Shown here in pieces: positions 6,307 through 8,585 of a stretch of 8,585 nt of DNA (positions are counted from its first letter, which is position 1; the number at the start of each line of letters is the position of its first letter). A model generated the notes under the pieces. It was not told the origin of the DNA, searched no databases, and saw nothing but the letters and a program-made list of their open reading frames with translations. Both the position numbers and the translations under genes were made by a program. Source of the DNA: Planctomycetota bacterium (GTDB lineage: Bacteria; Planctomycetota; Phycisphaerae; WQYP01); assembly GCA_021826605.1 (NCBI GenBank), contig JAKAZF010000087.1, positions 1 to 8,585 on the forward strand. Direction: 5' to 3'.

Positions 6307-6590
6307 CCGACTCTCCGCTGCGGAAGCGGCGGAACGGCTCCCAGTTCCGCCAACCCCAATCGATAATGCCAGTAATGCCACGATCTCGAATTGAATTCGC
6401 CGGCTTCCGCGGTTTTCACCACATCACGAAGGACTTCTTCACCGACTGTATCAGCAAGTTCCAGCACATCTTGAAAATCACCAATATTCATGACCTGCGC
6501 CATAACTCGGTGAGGATATAAAATCGCCTCGTCCGGAGTTTTCCACCAGATGTACTTCCAGGCCAGACGCTTGAGCAAGGCTTCGTTCAT
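6303..6590 (-). CDS. 95-aa W/Y-rich conserved small protein, putative antitoxin partner of the nucleotidyltransferase
   Basis: This small soluble protein is notably rich in aromatics: W11, YIWWK at 13-17 and SWHYWHYRLGL at 70-80, then a PPLPQRR tail at 87-93. I recall similar hypothetical proteins next to nucleotidyltransferase genes in other bacteria, but I know no assigned function. It overlaps the downstream NTase by ATGA (6306-6303), so translation is probably coupled, and the small gene comes first as in most toxin-antitoxin operons. No helix-turn-helix or winged-helix is evident, unlike AbiEi, so it would neutralise by protein contact or act as an NTase accessory. I chose the ATG at 6590: the frame runs to 6632, but the added 14 residues cross the promoter. 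The start has no clear Shine-Dalgarno. Confidence 0.8.
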   Translation of the reverse strand: MNEALLKRLAWKYIWWKTPDEAILYPHRVMAQVMNIGDFQDVLELADTVGEEVLRDVVKTAEAGEFNSRSWHYWHYRLGLAELGAVPPLPQRRVG

Positions 6591-6597
6591 AAAAGTA

Positions 6598-6625
6598 ATT
6601 ATACCGCCAGCATGAATTGACCAAA
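6598..6625 (-). promoter_or_regulatory. Promoter of the small-protein/NTase pair with perfect TATAAT, likely leaderless
   Basis: On the minus strand TATAAT lies at 6603-6598, preceded after 15-16 bp by a weak -35 (TTGGTC at 6624-6619 or TTTGGT at 6625-6620). The box ends 7 nt before the ATG at 6590, so transcription should start at or next to the A of ATG. The promoter lies in the 49-bp gap after the 628-aa gene, so the pair can be expressed independently of it. Confidence 0.5.
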
Positions 6626-6639
6626 TATACAAAATGACT

Positions 6640-8526
6640 TTACTTCACACCATGCGACTGCCACCATGCGGTGATTTGCGTGATAGCCTGTATTTCCATT
6701 TGCGGTGATGCGATGCTCGGCCAATGATCTTTGATAAATCCATACTTGAGCGGATCCTCCTTGGCCGCGACCAGCAACATCCAAAGTGCCGCGGAGCGAT
6801 TGCTTACATAACTGTTTGCGGTGGTGGTATGGCGCAGCACTGGTTCATGGATGATCCGTAACAGGAATGGAATTGCGGCCGGCGGTTGGCGCAACTCAAA
6901 AAGCTCGCGAACAATTCGCATTCCGCGAACCTTATGCTTTCCTTCCGGATCGCCGCCGACACCAAAGGAAATACGGCGTTCGGCTCGCCGCCTGCAAAGC
7001 TGCGTGATTAATGGGTCGAGCCGATCCGAATTCCAACGGCTTAATAGCCTTCCACCTATATCGCGTGCCTGACGATAGCGCGACGTTGACACAATACGGC
7101 TCACAGCATACGCATGGCCATTTATTATAACGTGCTGCAGCCCCGTACCATTGCGCCCTTTCGGTAGCGGTTCCATAACCGCCCAGTTCCATATTGGCGT
7201 AACCAGCGACGGGTAGTAGATCGGCATTTTCCAGAGTGTATCCAGCATGGCCAGTTCCACGCACACACGTTGATCTGATAAAAGATGATGAATCAGCCAG
7301 GTCCGTTCAACGCCATGTAATTTTGGCGCTATGGGCACGGTTCTCATCCGTCGCGAAAGCCGGCGCGACATGGCCAGGTGCATCAATTCCACATTCTGGG
7401 CGCGAAAGCGAACCCAGTTCAACAGGGTGCGACGTTCATAGGAGGAGAGCCGGGAGACATGATCGATCCAGCGGGACATCGCCGCATTAAAGGACATGAT
7501 TTCCGAAAGCTGTCGTTGCCAGGGGAGCAGGGTTGTCACCCGTATGATCGTGCGCATCTGGGCCGCCAGCGCGGCATCAACCTGTTCCGTCGTCGCACGA
7601 TTCTGATAAAAGTTCCGCATGACTTCGGATACCGCGTCCATGCGGGCGCGGATTTGAGCTTGGTCCGCTTGCGGATTATCGCCGCGGATGGAAAAAGCCG
7701 GTCTGGAAGCCGCAGCAGCGGAATCGGTCCGCGTTGTGGTATCAGGAGTGGACGAAATCCGCCAATGGGTCAGCACGGAATTGGCGAACTGCCGCGCAAG
7801 GTTCAGATTCCGTTGTGTGTTCAATCTGTACATTTTTGGCTTGGCGTTTACCATGTCGCTGCCGAATAAAAACATCCGCCATGTTCGTGGCTTGCCGCAG
7901 CCATAAGGCTCTTTATCACCAATCCAATGTCGCAATATCCCACATTCCGCGGGCGTCGGTCGGCGCGTCCATAATACCGCCATGACGGAAAGATGAACCA
8001 TTGGAACCGGATCACGCAGCAAATGCGCCAACAGATTGTCCGCCTCCGTGCCGGAGATTGCCTTTAACTGCCACACCGCCTTGACGCGATCCGTGGACCA
8101 TCTGGAAAAAACATGGTTGATTATTTTAAGGTTCCTGGGCCGCATTCCCCATCGGAACATCGCGACCCGCGTGGCCGCCGGAACGGTCATGGCTCCAGCC
8201 GCCCATTGCCCCATCTGCGCGTTAAAGTGCAATATCCGCAGCAACTGTTCCAGGCGTGACGCTTGTTCCGCCCCCGCAATATCAGTCAATTGCCCGAGCG
8301 TACCGGCCAGAGCGGCTTCGATGACGTTGGTGCGCGTGACGCGGCCAGTTCCTGGAGGCACCGTATGTGATAACGCATGTAGATAGGTCGGCACCGCTGT
8401 ATCAGGCAGCCGGTACGCTTGCTGCAGCCATGGCCACAGCCAGATACCCAACACCACCAGCACCACCGGAATTAAAACCGCTGCCGCTCGAAGCACCCAA
8501 GATTTTTCTTCCTTGACCGGTTGCAT
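6640..8526 (-). CDS. Membrane-anchored 628-aa protein of unknown function with an internal tandem duplication
   Basis: I do not recognise this family. The N-terminus is short and charged (KEEK at 5-8) and is followed by one hydrophobic segment (about 11-34), probably an uncleaved anchor with the rest outside the cytoplasm. The remainder is helical, rich in Arg, Trp and Leu, and contains two similar blocks, about 68-255 and 316-498. The paired landmarks are VIEAAL/VDAAL, FNAQM (101)/FNAAM (346), RPRNL (129)/RAQNV (375), HLLRD (168)/HLLSD (414), LW at 185/431, and an AR...W ending at 244-255/487-498. A Ser/Thr/Ala-rich linker at 257-285 separates them. A third helical region (about 500-628) follows. 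The helical-pair pattern resembles HEAT-type scaffolds, but I cannot confirm that. No catalytic motif is visible. The ATG at 8526 has GGAG (8535-8532) 5 nt upstream. The NTase module 49 bp downstream has its own promoter, so a functional link is unproven. Confidence 0.85.
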   Translation of the reverse strand: MQPVKEEKSWVLRAAAVLIPVVLVVLGIWLWPWLQQAYRLPDTAVPTYLHALSHTVPPGTGRVTRTNVIEAALAGTLGQLTDIAGAEQASRLEQLLRILHFNAQMGQWAAGAMTVPAATRVAMFRWGMRPRNLKIINHVFSRWSTDRVKAVWQLKAISGTEADNLLAHLLRDPVPMVHLSVMAVLWTRRPTPAECGILRHWIGDKEPYGCGKPRTWRMFLFGSDMVNAKPKMYRLNTQRNLNLARQFANSVLTHWRISSTPDTTTRTDSAAAASRPAFSIRGDNPQADQAQIRARMDAVSEVMRNFYQNRATTEQVDAALAAQMRTIIRVTTLLPWQRQLSEIMSFNAAMSRWIDHVSRLSSYERRTLLNWVRFRAQNVELMHLAMSRRLSRRMRTVPIAPKLHGVERTWLIHHLLSDQRVCVELAMLDTLWKMPIYYPSLVTPIWNWAVMEPLPKGRNGTGLQHVIINGHAYAVSRIVSTSRYRQARDIGGRLLSRWNSDRLDPLITQLCRRRAERRISFGVGGDPEGKHKVRGMRIVRELFELRQPPAAIPFLLRIIHEPVLRHTTTANSYVSNRSAALWMLLVAAKEDPLKYGFIKDHWPSIASPQMEIQAITQITAWWQSHGVK

Positions 8527-8585
8527 TGAGACTCCGCCTGTTCAGTGAGCTGCAAACCCATGGCATCCACCATAATTTAGATCGG

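Noticed and set aside
6307..6381. Longer start for the nucleotidyltransferase
   Set aside because: The extra 25 residues are the partner's C-terminal coding region in another frame. The ATG at 6306 has a Shine-Dalgarno and an ATGA junction.
6591..6632. Longer start for the 95-aa protein
   Set aside because: The 14 added residues would be encoded by the promoter region containing TATAAT, and no ribosome binding site precedes them.
7236..7985. Several rightward frames antisense to the 628-aa gene
   Set aside because: Their products are Arg/His/Ser-rich with no family features, and the leftward frame has a Shine-Dalgarno, a membrane anchor and an internal repeat.
8542..8585. Open minus-strand frame entering from the right edge and ending in TGA 15 nt before the 628-aa gene
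   Set aside because: Only 13 codons (DLNYGGCHGFAAH) are visible. The spacing would suit an operon, but nothing in the window shows that they are coding.

Overview
The window is a compact bacterial chromosome segment with moderately high GC. It carries six well-supported complete protein genes, the first five codons of a seventh running off the left edge, and one short ORF of uncertain status. No rRNA, tRNA, CRISPR array or insertion sequence was seen. The longest stretch without a gene is the 200-base divergent interval 3955-4154. A Tat-exported glycosidase combining NPCBM, Ig-like and GH27 modules, a divergent MnmE, TTG starts and a large unrecognised membrane-anchored protein together suggest the Planctomycetota/Verrucomicrobiota group. 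That placement is inference; there is no phylogenetic marker here that I could test.

Left part (1-1819). A leftward gene starts at position 16 behind a perfect AGGAGG. A divergent intergenic region follows, with a 22-bp near-perfect palindrome (61-82) and two tandem extended -10 boxes (115-138). These precede a rightward operon: a 171-aa DUF4870/Tic20-like membrane protein, an M19 membrane dipeptidase, and a possible 41-aa ORF. Each junction in this operon is a TTGA stop/start overlap. The 41-aa ORF ends in a TTAA that also supplies the stop codon of the convergent alpha-galactosidase gene.

Middle (1816-5519). The leftward GH27 alpha-galactosidase-like enzyme and the rightward mnmE (tRNA-U34 modification GTPase) diverge. 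Between them lies a perfect 14-bp palindrome with a central CG, a plausible sugar-responsive operator. The MnmE is full length, but its switch II region and its folate-binding histidine/glycine motif deviate from the E. coli pattern.

Right part (5629-8526, all leftward). A 628-aa membrane-anchored protein of unknown function contains an internal duplication of about 190 residues. It is followed by a two-gene module with an ATGA overlap: a 95-aa W/Y-rich protein, then an AbiEii-like nucleotidyltransferase. This reads as a toxin-antitoxin-type pair whose small partner is not the usual winged-helix AbiEi. The pair appears to have its own promoter with a perfect TATAAT only 7 nt from the start codon, implying a leaderless mRNA. 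mnmE shows a similar arrangement.

The most promising items for follow-up are the duplicated 628-aa protein, the NTase/small-protein pair with its leaderless promoter, and the altered MnmE G domain.
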